NCBI GenBank assembly: GCA_014218215.1
Contig: CP043652.1
Coordinates: 2,790,001-2,854,000 of the forward strand
DNA length: 64,000 bases
Source: Geodermatophilaceae bacterium NBWT11
Lineage (GTDB): Bacteria > Actinomycetota > Actinomycetes > Mycobacteriales > Geodermatophilaceae
Reading direction: 5' to 3'
The position numbers and the translations under genes were made by a program. The notes under the pieces were generated by a model, which was not told the DNA's origin, ran no database searches, and saw only the letters and a list, made by a program, of their open reading frames with translations. How positions within the stretch are numbered: position 1 is the first letter of the stretch; every line of letters starts with the position of its first letter. Shown here piece after piece: positions 49,814 to 59,326 of the stretch.

Positions 49814-50424
49814 CGGGCCTGGCGCCCCCGCTGGGGGAGCCGCGCCGGATCGACCCGCGCCGGCGCACCGTCGTGGTGTGGGTGCTGAGCGTCGTCATGG
49901 TCGTGTCGGGAGCCGTCGGGGGCTTCCGGGCCACCCGCGCCGAGGGTGACCCCGCCGTCCCGGCCCCCTGGTTCCTGCTCGCGCTGATCGCGTTCACCGC
50001 GCTGTTCTCGATCTGGCCCGGGATCAGCTTCCGGGTGCGCAGCGACGGCCGCGTGCTGGAGGGCCGGGGGCTGCTGGGCCGCCACGGCATCGACCTGACC
50101 CGGCTGACGCACGTGGGGTCCGCGGCCACCGGTCGGTCGGTGTTCCTCGCCCTCAGCGACGACGTCGGCACGCTCAAGATCGACTCCCGCCTGCTGCGCC
50201 GGGCCGGCCGTCCGGTCCTCGACGTCGTCGGACGGGCGGTCTGGCAGGGCCAGCAGGAGGGGCGGTACGTCGTCCCACGGGGGGCCGCGCAGGTGTGGGG
50301 CATGCCGGCACGGCCCGACGCCCCCGGTGGCAGCACGACCGGGACGACACGGCAGCAGCTGGTGGTCGTGGCGATGATCGCGGCCGCGATCGGCGCGGGC
50401 GTCCTCCTGGGGCAGCTCGTCTAG
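49810..50424 (+). CDS. PH-like membrane protein 2 (tandem paralogue)
   Basis: The 204-residue protein repeats the design of its neighbour: two N-terminal helices, then FRVRSDGRVLEGRGLLGRHGIDL, a VGRAVWQGQQEGRYVV segment and a C-terminal helix. GTG 49810 overlaps the first gene by 4 bases. The stop TAG at 50422-50424 lies within a CTAG palindrome that also supplies the stop of the convergent antiporter. Function unknown; they may form a heterodimer. Confidence 0.72.
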   Translation: MTGLAPPLGEPRRIDPRRRTVVVWVLSVVMVVSGAVGGFRATRAEGDPAVPAPWFLLALIAFTALFSIWPGISFRVRSDGRVLEGRGLLGRHGIDLTRLTHVGSAATGRSVFLALSDDVGTLKIDSRLLRRAGRPVLDVVGRAVWQGQQEGRYVVPRGAAQVWGMPARPDAPGGSTTGTTRQQLVVVAMIAAAIGAGVLLGQLV

Positions 50425-52058
50425 AGCCGGCCCACCCAGGAGCTCGCCGACGCGGCCTCCTCGTAGTCCAGCTCCTGGAGCACCGCTCGCATCACCTCGT
50501 CGTCCAGGTGGCCCGCGTCGCGCTCCTCCATGAGCACCCGGCGCTGCACCTCGATGATCTCCTGGCGCACCCGGTGGAAGACCTGGGCGCGCTTGCGGTT
50601 GCGGTCGGCGTCCTCCTGCTCCTCCGCACGCACCGAGGCGGCCATCGACTGCGCCCGGCCCTTCAGCGGCCCCCGGATCCGGTCGGCGACCGCCTTCGCC
50701 CGTTCCGGGCCCACCCGGGCGGCGATGTCCCGCTCGAGCTCGGCGACCCGATCCAGGGCCGCGGCGGTGGCCCGCTCCACCAGGTGCACCTCGGCCTCGG
50801 CGTCGCGCTGGGCCTGGCCGGCGTCGTGCACGTCGAGCCGGCGGATCAGCCACGGGAGGCTCAGCCCCTGGAGCAGCAGGGTGCCGATGGCCGCGGTGAA
50901 CGCCAGCAGCTGGAGCACGTCACGGTCGGGGAATTCGGCCGGCACCGCAGCGGCGGCGGCGAGGGTGACCACCCCGCGCATCCCGGTCCAGGAGATGACC
51001 GCCTGCTGCTGCCAGGTGGGCCGGTGCGAGCGGGACCTGCGCCCCGACCACGGGCGGGGTGCCCGGCGCAGCGCCTCCACGGCGAACACGAACAGCGGCC
51101 GGACGACGATCACGGTGAGCAGCACGGCGGCCGCGGCGCCGACCAGCGCGACGTTCGACCGTTGGGACTCCACCACCGACTCGGCGACGTAGCGCAGCTG
51201 CAGCCCGATGAGCGCGAACACCACCGCCTGCAGCAGCAGGTCCAGCGAGGACCACAGCGGGCGCTCCTGGAGCCGGCTGGCGTACCCGGCCTCGGGCGAG
51301 CGGTGGCCCAGGTAGAGCCCGGCCGCGACCACGGCCAGCACCCCCGAGCCCTCCAGCTCCTCGGCGAGCAGGTAGGCCGCGAAGGGGACGACGAGGCCCA
51401 TCACCGAGGTGACCACCGGGTCGTCCAGCCGCACCCGGACCACGTGCACCACGACGCCGATCGCCAGCCCCAGGAGCACGCCGACGCCCACGGCCAGCCC
51501 GAAGGTGCCCGCCGCGACGCCCCAGTCGAGCCCGAGCACCCCGCCGCCGACGCCGAACACCGCGGCCAGCGCCACCTTGTAGAAGGTGAGGGAGGCCGCG
51601 TCGTTGATCAGGCTCTCGCCCGACAGCACGGTCATCACCGGGCGGGGCAGGCCCAGCTGGCGGCCGATCGCGGCGGCGGACACCGCGTCCGGTGGGGCCA
51701 CCACGGCGCCGAGCACCAGGGCGGCGGGCAGGGGGAGACCGGGCACCACCCAGTGGGCGACCAGGGCCACCACGACCGCGGTGACGACGACGAGCACCAC
51801 CCCCAGCTGCACGATCGGCCGCAGCAGGGCGCGGAAGTCGGCGTAGGAGACCTCGAGGGCCGCGGAGTAGAGCAGCGGCGGGAGGACGACGGCCAGCAGC
51901 AGGTCGCCGTCGATGGCGAACTCGGGCACGCCGGGCACGAAGCTGACGACGAACCCGACCAGCACCAGCAGCAGCGGCGTCTGCCAGCCGAACCGGCGGG
52001 CCACCGCCGCGACCGTCACCGCCCCGACCGCCAGGGCCAGCAGGGCAGGACCCTCCAC
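50421..52058 (-). CDS. Na+/H+ antiporter, CPA1 family
   Basis: The 545-residue protein has about 12 membrane helices over residues 1-400 and a hydrophilic helical C-terminal domain of about 140 residues rich in Glu and Arg. Signature stretches are APPDAVSA, SGESLINDAAS and SWTGMRGVVTLA. The family exchanges Na+ or K+ for protons in pH and salt homeostasis. GTG 52058 has GAGAGGA upstream. Its stop overlaps the convergent PH-like gene by 4 bases. Confidence 0.92.
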   Translation of the reverse strand: MEGPALLALAVGAVTVAAVARRFGWQTPLLLVLVGFVVSFVPGVPEFAIDGDLLLAVVLPPLLYSAALEVSYADFRALLRPIVQLGVVLVVVTAVVVALVAHWVVPGLPLPAALVLGAVVAPPDAVSAAAIGRQLGLPRPVMTVLSGESLINDAASLTFYKVALAAVFGVGGGVLGLDWGVAAGTFGLAVGVGVLLGLAIGVVVHVVRVRLDDPVVTSVMGLVVPFAAYLLAEELEGSGVLAVVAAGLYLGHRSPEAGYASRLQERPLWSSLDLLLQAVVFALIGLQLRYVAESVVESQRSNVALVGAAAAVLLTVIVVRPLFVFAVEALRRAPRPWSGRRSRSHRPTWQQQAVISWTGMRGVVTLAAAAAVPAEFPDRDVLQLLAFTAAIGTLLLQGLSLPWLIRRLDVHDAGQAQRDAEAEVHLVERATAAALDRVAELERDIAARVGPERAKAVADRIRGPLKGRAQSMAASVRAEEQEDADRNRKRAQVFHRVRQEIIEVQRRVLMEERDAGHLDDEVMRAVLQELDYEEAASASSWVGRL

Positions 52059-52094
52059 GTGTCCGTCCTCTCCCGCGCCAGCTGCGCCACCGGG

Positions 52095-52119
52095 GTTTAC
52101 CCGGGGCCCTCGCGGGTGC
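52095..52119 (+). promoter_or_regulatory. Candidate SigF/SigB-type promoter
   Basis: GTTT (52095-52098), 15 bases, then GGGTGC (52114-52119) is close to the GTTT-N15-17-GGGTAT consensus of actinobacterial general-stress sigma factors. It lies 69 bp before the SDR start. Confidence 0.35.
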
Positions 52120-52188
52120 ATCCCCAGGGGACTGCTCGTCCCCGCCTCGTCTGGAGTCCACCATGCGCATCCCCCTGCGAGTCGCCCC

Positions 52189-53199
52189 GTGAGCCCGAAG
52201 GTGGTCGTCGTCACCGGTGCGAGCGGCGGGGTGGGGCGGGCCACCGCCGTGGAGTTCGCCCGCCGGGGCGACCGGGTGGCGCTCCTGGCCCGCGGGGAGG
52301 TCGGGCTGGCCGCGGCGGCCGAGGAGGTCCGGGCCGCCGGGGGCACCGCGCTGGTGGTGCCCGTCGACGTCGCGGACGCCGCTGCCGTCGAGGCCGCCGC
52401 GGACCGCGTGGAGGCCGAGCTGGGGGAGATCGACGTCTGGGTCAACGTGGCCTTCACCGCCGTCTTCGCGCCCTTCCACGAGCTGACCGCCGAGGAGTAC
52501 GCCCGGGTCACCGAGGTCAGCTACCTCGGTTTCGTGCACGGCACGATGGCCGCGCTGCGCCGGATGCGACCGCGCGACCGGGGTGTGGTCGTGCAGACCG
52601 GGTCGGCACTGGGCCGCCGGGGCATCCCGCTGCAGAGCGCCTACTGCGGGGCCAAGCACGCGGTGAAGGGGTTCACCGAGTCGGTGCTCACCGAGCTCAG
52701 GGCCGAGGGCAGCAACGTGCACGTCACCCGGGTGGACCTGCCCGGGGTGAACACCCCGCAGTTCAGCTGGGTGCTCAACAAGATGCCGAAGCGTCCGCAG
52801 CCGGTCGCGCCGATCTACTCCCCGGAGCTGATGGGCCGGGTCATGGTGCACGCCAGCGAGCACCCCCGCCGCCGGGCCTGGTGGATCGGGACGCCGACGG
52901 TCTACACGGTGCTGGGCGCCGAGGTGTGGCCGCAGTTCATGGACTGGTACCTGGCCCGCGGCGGCATCGAGGGCCAGCTGACCGACGTCGACGCGAGCCC
53001 GGACGACCCGGTGAACCTGTTCGAGCCGGCCGACGGCGAGGGCGGCCGGGACTTCGGCGCCGAGGGACGGTTCTCCGACCAGCAGTGGGGCTGGGACGCC
53101 CAGATCTGGGCCAGCCGGTACCACGGCACGGTCGCCGCGGTCGCCGGCGCCGGGCTGCTCGCCGGGGCCGGCGCGCTGGTCCGCCGGAGCCGGTCGTGA
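52189..53199 (+). CDS. SDR-family oxidoreductase with C-terminal membrane helix
   Basis: The 336-residue protein has the TGASGGVGRA cofactor loop near residue 10, the catalytic Tyr-x3-Lys in SAYCGAKHAVKGF and a substrate region longer than usual. The last 25 residues form a hydrophobic helix with an Arg end, suggesting a membrane anchor. Such proteins occur in actinobacterial stress regulons. GTG 52189 is the first in-frame start after the promoter-like element. The substrate is unknown. Confidence 0.87.
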   Translation: MSPKVVVVTGASGGVGRATAVEFARRGDRVALLARGEVGLAAAAEEVRAAGGTALVVPVDVADAAAVEAAADRVEAELGEIDVWVNVAFTAVFAPFHELTAEEYARVTEVSYLGFVHGTMAALRRMRPRDRGVVVQTGSALGRRGIPLQSAYCGAKHAVKGFTESVLTELRAEGSNVHVTRVDLPGVNTPQFSWVLNKMPKRPQPVAPIYSPELMGRVMVHASEHPRRRAWWIGTPTVYTVLGAEVWPQFMDWYLARGGIEGQLTDVDASPDDPVNLFEPADGEGGRDFGAEGRFSDQQWGWDAQIWASRYHGTVAAVAGAGLLAGAGALVRRSRS

Positions 53200-53582
53200 G
53201 CACCCGGGCCACCCGGGTGGTCGCCGTCGTCGCCGCCCTCGAGGGCCTGGCGCTGCTGGCCCGGCCCGTGCAGGCGACCGCCGCACTCGGGCTGGGGGAA
53301 AAGCCCCCGCCGACGTGGGTGGTGCGGGTGCTCGGGGCCCGGCGGCTGGTCCAGCACGTCGCGCTGGCCGCGGCACCGGGCCGGGGAGCCGCCCGGCTCA
53401 CCGTGGTCACCGAGCTGGCCCACGCGGCGAGCATGCTCCCCGCGGCGCTGGTGTGGCCCCGGCACCGGCGGGCCGCGCTGACCAGTGCCGCGGGTGCCAC
53501 CGCCGCCGCGCTCGCGGTCGGCGTCGCGCAGGCCGGGGAGGACGCCGGGACCGGGGAGCTCTGGGCCGACCCCACCCGCTGA
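53196..53582 (+). CDS. Small hydrophobic protein
   Basis: The 128-residue product has several weak hydrophobic segments (about residues 6-30, 42-58, 68-85 and 92-110), Ala/Val/Leu-rich, with an acidic end. No family is recognised with confidence. GTG 53196 overlaps the SDR stop by 4 bases, so it is made together with the membrane-anchored SDR and may be its partner (inference). Confidence 0.65.
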   Translation: MSTRATRVVAVVAALEGLALLARPVQATAALGLGEKPPPTWVVRVLGARRLVQHVALAAAPGRGAARLTVVTELAHAASMLPAALVWPRHRRAALTSAAGATAAALAVGVAQAGEDAGTGELWADPTR

Positions 53583-53590
53583 GCCCGGCG

Positions 53591-53596
53591 TACGGT
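53591..53596 (+). promoter_or_regulatory. -10 element, probable leaderless start of rarD
   Basis: TACGGT ends 6 bases before the GTG at 53603. Confidence 0.5.
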
Positions 53597-53602
53597 CCGG
53601 CC

Positions 53603-54517
53603 GTGGCTGAGCGGCGGACCGGGGTCCTGATGGGTCTGGCGGCCTACGGCGCGTGGGGGCTCTTCCCGCTCTACTTCCCGCTGCTCGAGCCCGCCGGCGG
53701 CGTGGAGATCGTCGCCCACCGGATCGTCTGGTCGCTGCTGTTCATCGCCGTCCTGCTCACCGTGCTGCGCCGGTGGTCGCACGTGCGTGCCGCGGTGCGC
53801 GACCGGCGCACGATGCTGGTGCTCGCCGTGGCCGCGGTGCTCATCGCGGCCAACTGGCTGACCTTCGTCTACGGGGTCAACTCCGGGCACGTGGTGGAGA
53901 CCTCGCTGGGCTACTTCGTCAACCCGCTGGTCAGCGTGCTCCTGGGCGTCGTGGTCTTCCACGAGCGGCTGCGCCGGCTGCAGTGGGTCGCCGTCGGCAT
54001 CGCGGCGCTGGCGGTGGTGGTGCTCACCGTCGACTACGGGCGGCCGCCGTGGATCGCGCTGACCCTGGCGCTGACGTTCGGCCTCTACGGGCTGATGAAG
54101 AAGCTCGTCCGCGTCGAGGCCGCGCCCGGGCTGTTCCTGGAGACCCTGGTCGTCGTCGTCCCCGCGCTGGTCGTGCTCGGGGTGCTGCAGGGCGACGGGT
54201 CGGGCACGTTCGGCGGCGCCGGGGCCGGGCACGCGCTGCTGCTGGTCAGCTCGGGTGTCGCCACGGCGATCCCGCTGTTGCTGTTCGCCGCCTCCACCCG
54301 TCGGATCCCGCTGTCGACCATCGGCCTGCTGCAGTACCTGACCCCGCTCATGCAGCTGGCGATCGGCGTCTTCGTCTACGACGAGCCGATGCCCGCCGCC
54401 CGGCTCGCCGGTTTCGTGGTGGTCTGGGTGGCGCTGGCGGTGTTCACCGTGGACAGCCTGCGGGCCGCGCGCACCGCCCGGCGGGCCGCTCCGGAGCCGG
54501 TACCGGCCGGGCTCTGA
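53603..54517 (+). CDS. rarD: EamA-family transporter RarD
   Basis: The 304-residue membrane protein has ten predicted helices in two EamA repeats. The start GVLMGLAAYGAWGLFPLYFPLLEP and the VAHRIVWS stretch are typical of RarD, a permease-like exporter of the DMT superfamily with unproven substrate. PLSTIGLLQYLTP in the second repeat is also characteristic. GTG 53603 is set by the leaderless element. Confidence 0.93.
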   Translation: MAERRTGVLMGLAAYGAWGLFPLYFPLLEPAGGVEIVAHRIVWSLLFIAVLLTVLRRWSHVRAAVRDRRTMLVLAVAAVLIAANWLTFVYGVNSGHVVETSLGYFVNPLVSVLLGVVVFHERLRRLQWVAVGIAALAVVVLTVDYGRPPWIALTLALTFGLYGLMKKLVRVEAAPGLFLETLVVVVPALVVLGVLQGDGSGTFGGAGAGHALLLVSSGVATAIPLLLFAASTRRIPLSTIGLLQYLTPLMQLAIGVFVYDEPMPAARLAGFVVVWVALAVFTVDSLRAARTARRAAPEPVPAGL

Positions 54518-54698
54518 GGCAACCGTCCGGTCGCTCCCGGTGACGCCACTGGGGCGCCGTGGCCGGGCGGGTCGGGTGGGACGGACGCGCACGGAGGGCG
54601 TCCCGGCACCAGGCGCGCGAGAGGGTTAGCGTCGGGTCTCACCCCCCGCTGCGCGATGCGCGACGGGCCCGATCGACGACCCGGAGGACCACCCCCGC

Positions 54699-55028
54699 AT
54701 GAGCAGCGACGCCGCCACCGCACCTCAGGACCCGCAGGGCGCCGCGGGCCCCGACGGGGCGCCCGGTGACGTGTCGGGACTGCCGCGCCGGGAGCGGGAC
54801 GTGCTGGCCTTCGAGCGGCAGTGGTGGCGCTACGCCGGGGCCAAGGAGGCCGCCATCCGCGAGCAGTTCGGGCTCTCGGCGACGCGGTACTACCAGGTGC
54901 TCAACGCCGTGATTGACCGTCCGGAGGCGCTCGCCGCCGACCCGCTGCTGGTCCGCCGGCTGCGTCGGATGCGGGCGACCCGGCAGCGCCAGCGCTCGGC
55001 CCGCACCCTGGGCATCGACCTCACCTGA
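54699..55028 (+). CDS. DUF3263 protein
   Basis: The 109-residue protein starts with an acidic, disordered 30-residue stretch. The core is RERDVLAFERQWWRYAGAKEAAIREQFGLSATRYYQVLN, a helix-turn-helix-like DUF3263 domain, ending in a basic tail. The mycobacterial relative is Rv0430, which likewise lies beside the LytR_C gene. It may bind DNA; unproven. ATG 54699 follows GGAGGA. A TAGCGT element at 54627 may be its -10. Confidence 0.9.
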   Translation: MSSDAATAPQDPQGAAGPDGAPGDVSGLPRRERDVLAFERQWWRYAGAKEAAIREQFGLSATRYYQVLNAVIDRPEALAADPLLVRRLRRMRATRQRQRSARTLGIDLT

Positions 55029-55032
55029 CCAC

Positions 55033-55038
55033 TAGGGT
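55033..55038 (+). promoter_or_regulatory. -10 element, probable leaderless start
   Basis: TAGGGT lies 8 bases before the GTG at 55047. Confidence 0.45.
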
Positions 55039-55046
55039 CGGTCACC

Positions 55047-56363
55047 GTGGGGAGGCATGGGGGACCGGGCGGTGACGAGGGCCCGTCGGACGGCGAGCGC
55101 CCCGCAGGGGGCCGGCGCCGCGCGCCGGAGCCCACGGCCACCCCGCCCGACGCACCCCGCCCCGACGACGACGAGCTGACGACCCTGGGCCGGCGCACCC
55201 GGGCCGAGCGGCGCCGCGAGGGTTCGCTCCCGCCGGGGGAGGACCCCATGTCGGGCAGGCCGGTCCGCAGCATCCGGCCGACCCCGCCGCCGCCGGGCCC
55301 GCCGGCCCGACCGGTCGAGTCCGCGCGCACACCTCCGCCGGGTCGTGCCGCCGGCGAGGGCGCCCCGCGCGACGGTGCCCCCCCGCCGGTCTCGGGCCCC
55401 CGGACCACGTCGGACCCGCTGACCACCACCCGGCCGCCGGTGCCCCGGACGCCCGCGCTGCGGGCACCCTCCACGACGAACCTGCCGGTCCCCGCGGGTC
55501 CGCCGCCGGCCCCGCCGCACGAGGCCCCGCCGGCCGGGGCCACGACGTCGGCAGCGGGCGCTACGACCGAGGCCCCTCGCGACCGGGTGCCCGAGGTCCC
55601 GGCGACGCCCGCCCCCTCGCCGTCCTCCGCCCCGGTGCCTCCTCCGCCCGGTACCCCGCGTCTGGAGGCGACCCCGTCGGCGACGACGCAGACGCCCGGT
55701 GACCGACGGCCCGGGACACCGGGTCCGGCCACCGGCCCGCAGGGCGGTCGCGCCGCGTTCCGGGCCGAGCGCCAGGCCGCGGACGCCGCGCGGCGCAAGG
55801 ACGACCGTCGCCGCGGGACGCCCCCGGAGCCCACGCCCCTCGAGGAGACCCGGCGCGGATCCCGCTCCCTGGTGATCGGCCTGGTCGCGGTCGTGGTCGT
55901 CGCGCTGGTGCTGCTGAGCGTCTGGTCCTTCCAGCGCACCGACACCGACGAGGCGGCCCGGTCGCAGCCGGTGGCCCCCACCACCGCCGCCACGACCCAG
56001 GCGCCGGCCCCGACGACCACGGCGGCGCCCGACGGGACCCCGGCCGCCCCCGCACCCACCGGGCCGGTCTTCGCCCCGGTGTCGGTGCTCAACAGCGCCG
56101 GCATCTCCGGGCTGGCCGCCGACATCGGCGACCAGCTGGTGGCCGGTGGCTGGGAGATCCGCACCCTGGGCACCTACGGCTCCGACGACGTCGCCACCAC
56201 GACGGTCTTCTACACCGAGGGCGACACCACCCAGCAGCAGGCCGCGGAGAGCCTGGTGGCCCAGTTCCCCGAGGTCAGCGGCCCGGCCGTCCGGTTCTTC
56301 GAGATCCCGGACCTGCCCGACCCGGGCATCGTGGTCATCGCCGACGGCAGCTGGCGGCCCTGA
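55047..56363 (+). CDS. LytR_C-domain membrane protein (VirR-like)
   Basis: The 438-residue protein has a disordered, Pro/Arg/Ala/Thr-rich cytoplasmic half (about 1-270), one membrane helix (about 274-294), a Thr/Pro linker and a C-terminal LytR_C domain (VSVLNSAGISGLAADIGDQLVAGGWEI). No LCP catalytic domain is present. It corresponds in design and place to Rv0431 (VirR), linked to cell-wall integrity in mycobacteria. GTG 55047 follows DUF3263 after 18 bp. Confidence 0.87.
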   Translation: MGRHGGPGGDEGPSDGERPAGGRRRAPEPTATPPDAPRPDDDELTTLGRRTRAERRREGSLPPGEDPMSGRPVRSIRPTPPPPGPPARPVESARTPPPGRAAGEGAPRDGAPPPVSGPRTTSDPLTTTRPPVPRTPALRAPSTTNLPVPAGPPPAPPHEAPPAGATTSAAGATTEAPRDRVPEVPATPAPSPSSAPVPPPPGTPRLEATPSATTQTPGDRRPGTPGPATGPQGGRAAFRAERQAADAARRKDDRRRGTPPEPTPLEETRRGSRSLVIGLVAVVVVALVLLSVWSFQRTDTDEAARSQPVAPTTAATTQAPAPTTTAAPDGTPAAPAPTGPVFAPVSVLNSAGISGLAADIGDQLVAGGWEIRTLGTYGSDDVATTTVFYTEGDTTQQQAAESLVAQFPEVSGPAVRFFEIPDLPDPGIVVIADGSWRP

Positions 56364-56443
56364 CCCGCCAGGGTCCCCCGCGCAGCTCCGGCACAGCCTC
56401 GTCGCCGGCGGAACACAGTCCCGTCGTCGTCCGTTCAGGTGCC

Positions 56444-59326
56444 GTGCGTCCCACCCGCGGGCTCGTGCGTCCCAGCCCGCGCCCCGGCGCCCGTGCGACG
56501 CTCCGTGCCCTCCCCGCCGTCCTGGTCACCGCGCTCCTCGGCGCGCTGGTGCTCGCCGTCCCCACCGCGACCCCGGCGCGCGCCGCCGAGGACGTCGCCA
56601 CCGAGGACGCCACCGTCGCCTCGGGCAGCGGGGCCGACGCCGTCGAGCTGGACACCACCGTCTACGTGCCGGCCTCGGCCACGGCCGACACCCCGGCCGC
56701 AGCCGTCGTCCTCGCGCACGGGTTCGGCGGCAGCAAGGACTCCACCGCCGACGACGCCCGGGACCTCGCCGGCCGCGGCTACGTCGTGCTCACCTACTCC
56801 GCCCGCGGGTTCGGGGAGAGCACCGGGCAGATCGGCCTGGACGACCCGCGGTACGAGGTCGCGGACCTCTCCACGCTGATCGACCGGCTGGCCGAGCGGG
56901 ACGACGTGCTCCTCGACGGCGAGGGCGACCCCCGGGTGGGGGTCTCGGGGGCCAGCTACGGCGGGGCGCTCTCGCTGCTGGGCGCCGCCTACGACGAGCG
57001 GGTCGACGCGATCGCCCCGCAGATCACCTGGAACTCCCTGACCAGCGCGCTCTTCCCGTCCCAGGCCGGCACCGTGGACGCCGACACCGTCGCGGCCACC
57101 CCCACCACCGGGGACACCGGGGTGTTCAAGCGGCTGTGGGCCGGGCTGTTCTTCGCGACCGGCTCGGTGCCCACCGGGGACGGGCTGCTCGCCTCGATCA
57201 CCGGTGGGGGCTCGACCGGCGCCGCAGCCGGGGGCCTGCCCGACGTCGACCCCTCGACCCTGGACTCCGCGGCCGTCGAGCAGGCCCTGACCTGCGGCCG
57301 GTTCCGGCCCGAGGTGTGCGCGGCCTACCAGTCCGCGGCCTCCACGGGCACGCTCACCCCGGAGATCGCCGAGGTCCTCGACCGCTCCAGCCCCGCCGCC
57401 GTGCTCGACCGGATCACCGCGCCGACCCTCCTGGTCCAGGGCACCCAGGACTCGCTGTTCGGCCTGGGCCAGGCCGACGCCAACGCCGCCGGGATCGCCG
57501 CGAACGGCACGCCGGTCAAGGTGGTCTGGTACGAGGGCGGCCACGACTCCTCGGCCGACGAGGGCACCACCGCCGACCTGCGCGACCTGGTCGCCGGCTG
57601 GTTCGACGACCACCTGCGCGGGGAGGGCGACGCCGGCACCGGCTTCACCTACCCGGTGCCCACCGGCGTCGGCGCGGCCACCGGCAGCGTGCAGGGCGGC
57701 GGCCAGACCGAGCAGGCCGCGGCCTACCCCGGCACCGGCGACGCGGCCCCGGCGCAGCGGGCCGACGTGGCGCTGTCCGGGACCATCTTCCCGGTCGTCA
57801 CCCCGCCCGGGGGCAACCCGGCCGCGATCACCACCGTGCCCGGCCTGGGTGCGGTCACCGCGGCCCTCGGCGGGACGACGGTGGAGATCCCCGGCCAGTT
57901 CGCCGCCTTCGACTCCGAGCCGCTGACCACCGCCACCGACGTGGTCGGCGCCTCCACGGTGACGCTCGCGGTCTCCTCGCCGACCGGCACCGCGACGCTG
58001 TTCGCCAAGCTCTACGACGTCTCACCCGACGGCGGCCAGTTCCTGCCCTCGGGCCTGGTCGCACCGATCTCGCTGACCGGCATCTCCACCGACCCGACCG
58101 CCCCCACCGAGGTCGAGGTCGCCCTGCCCGGCATCGTGCACCGGTTCGAGACCGGCCACACCATGCGGGTGCTCGTCTCCTCCACCGACCAGGCGTTCGC
58201 CGCGCCGGCCGAGGCCGGGGTGTACTCCGTCGCCCTCGCCGGGGACGGCGCCCTGGCCGCGCCCACCGTCGACGGCACCGTGCAGGGCGAGTCCGGCGCC
58301 ACCCGGTGGTGGGTGCTGCTGGCCGTCCTGGTCGGTCTCGGGGTGCTCGGCGTCGTCGTCGCCAAGCTCTGGGGCGCCCGTCGCCGCAGGCAGCTGTCGG
58401 TCGTCGAGCCCGACGGCGAGGACGTGCCGTTGCGCTTCGAGGGCGTCACCAAGTCCTACAAGGACGGGTTCACCGCCGTCCGCGACCTGTCCTTCGAGGT
58501 CCGCCGCGGCCAGGTGCTCGGCCTGCTGGGGCCCAACGGGGCGGGCAAGACCACCTCGCTGCGGATGCTGATGGGGCTGATCCAGCCCTCGGAGGGCACC
58601 ATCTCCGTCTTCGGGCACCCGGCGTCCCCCGGCGCCCCGGTGCTCTCCCGGCTCGGCTCCTTCGTCGAGGGCACCGGCCTGCAGCCGCACCTGTCCGGCC
58701 GGGACAACCTGGAGCTCTACTGGGCCGCCACCGGCCGGCCCGCCGAGGACGCGCACCTGGAGGAGGCGATCGAGATCGCCGGCCTCGGGACGGCGCTGGA
58801 CAAGCGGGTGCGCTCCTACTCCCAGGGCATGCGCCAGCGGGTGGCCATCGCCCAGGCCATGCTCGGCCTGCCCGACCTGCTGGTGCTCGACGAGCCGACC
58901 AACGGGCTGGACCCGCCGCAGATCCACGCCATGCGCGAGGTGCTGCAGGACTACGCGAAGACTGGTCGCACGGTCATCGTGAGCAGCCACCTGCTGGCCG
59001 AGATCGAGCAGACCTGCTCCCACGTCGTCGTGATGGCCAAGGGCCAGAAGGTCGCCGAGGGCACGGTCGAGGAGATCATCGGCACCGGTGGGGCCGTGCT
59101 GGTCGTGCTCGCCGACGACGCCGACACCGACCGGGCGGTCACCGTCCTGGAGTCCCTGGACGGTGCCTCGGTCGAGCGTGCCGACGAGGGGCTGGTCGTC
59201 GACCTCGGCGGCACCAGCCGGGCGGCCGCCGTCGCCGCCCTGGTCGGAGCCGGCATCGGCGTCGACCAGGTCACCCCGCGTCGTCGCCTCGAGGACGCGT
59301 TCCTGTCGCTGGTGGGGGAGTCATGA
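56444..59326 (+). CDS. Exported S15/CocE-like hydrolase fused to an ABC transporter ATPase
   Basis: The 960-residue single chain has a signal peptide or anchor (about 25-48), then an alpha/beta hydrolase of X-Pro dipeptidyl-peptidase type with triad Ser171 (GASYGG), Asp336 and His367, and a beta-sandwich of about 200 residues. A membrane helix spans about 622-645. The cytoplasmic ATPase has Walker A 696-703, signature YSQGM (792-796) and Walker B Asp816-Glu817, plus the SSHLL H-loop. Hydrolase outside, ATPase inside. The permease follows with a 4-base overlap. The reading frame is unbroken. I cannot tell whether the hydrolase substrate is the transported compound. Confidence 0.9.
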   Translation: MRPTRGLVRPSPRPGARATLRALPAVLVTALLGALVLAVPTATPARAAEDVATEDATVASGSGADAVELDTTVYVPASATADTPAAAVVLAHGFGGSKDSTADDARDLAGRGYVVLTYSARGFGESTGQIGLDDPRYEVADLSTLIDRLAERDDVLLDGEGDPRVGVSGASYGGALSLLGAAYDERVDAIAPQITWNSLTSALFPSQAGTVDADTVAATPTTGDTGVFKRLWAGLFFATGSVPTGDGLLASITGGGSTGAAAGGLPDVDPSTLDSAAVEQALTCGRFRPEVCAAYQSAASTGTLTPEIAEVLDRSSPAAVLDRITAPTLLVQGTQDSLFGLGQADANAAGIAANGTPVKVVWYEGGHDSSADEGTTADLRDLVAGWFDDHLRGEGDAGTGFTYPVPTGVGAATGSVQGGGQTEQAAAYPGTGDAAPAQRADVALSGTIFPVVTPPGGNPAAITTVPGLGAVTAALGGTTVEIPGQFAAFDSEPLTTATDVVGASTVTLAVSSPTGTATLFAKLYDVSPDGGQFLPSGLVAPISLTGISTDPTAPTEVEVALPGIVHRFETGHTMRVLVSSTDQAFAAPAEAGVYSVALAGDGALAAPTVDGTVQGESGATRWWVLLAVLVGLGVLGVVVAKLWGARRRRQLSVVEPDGEDVPLRFEGVTKSYKDGFTAVRDLSFEVRRGQVLGLLGPNGAGKTTSLRMLMGLIQPSEGTISVFGHPASPGAPVLSRLGSFVEGTGLQPHLSGRDNLELYWAATGRPAEDAHLEEAIEIAGLGTALDKRVRSYSQGMRQRVAIAQAMLGLPDLLVLDEPTNGLDPPQIHAMREVLQDYAKTGRTVIVSSHLLAEIEQTCSHVVVMAKGQKVAEGTVEEIIGTGGAVLVVLADDADTDRAVTVLESLDGASVERADEGLVVDLGGTSRAAAVAALVGAGIGVDQVTPRRRLEDAFLSLVGES

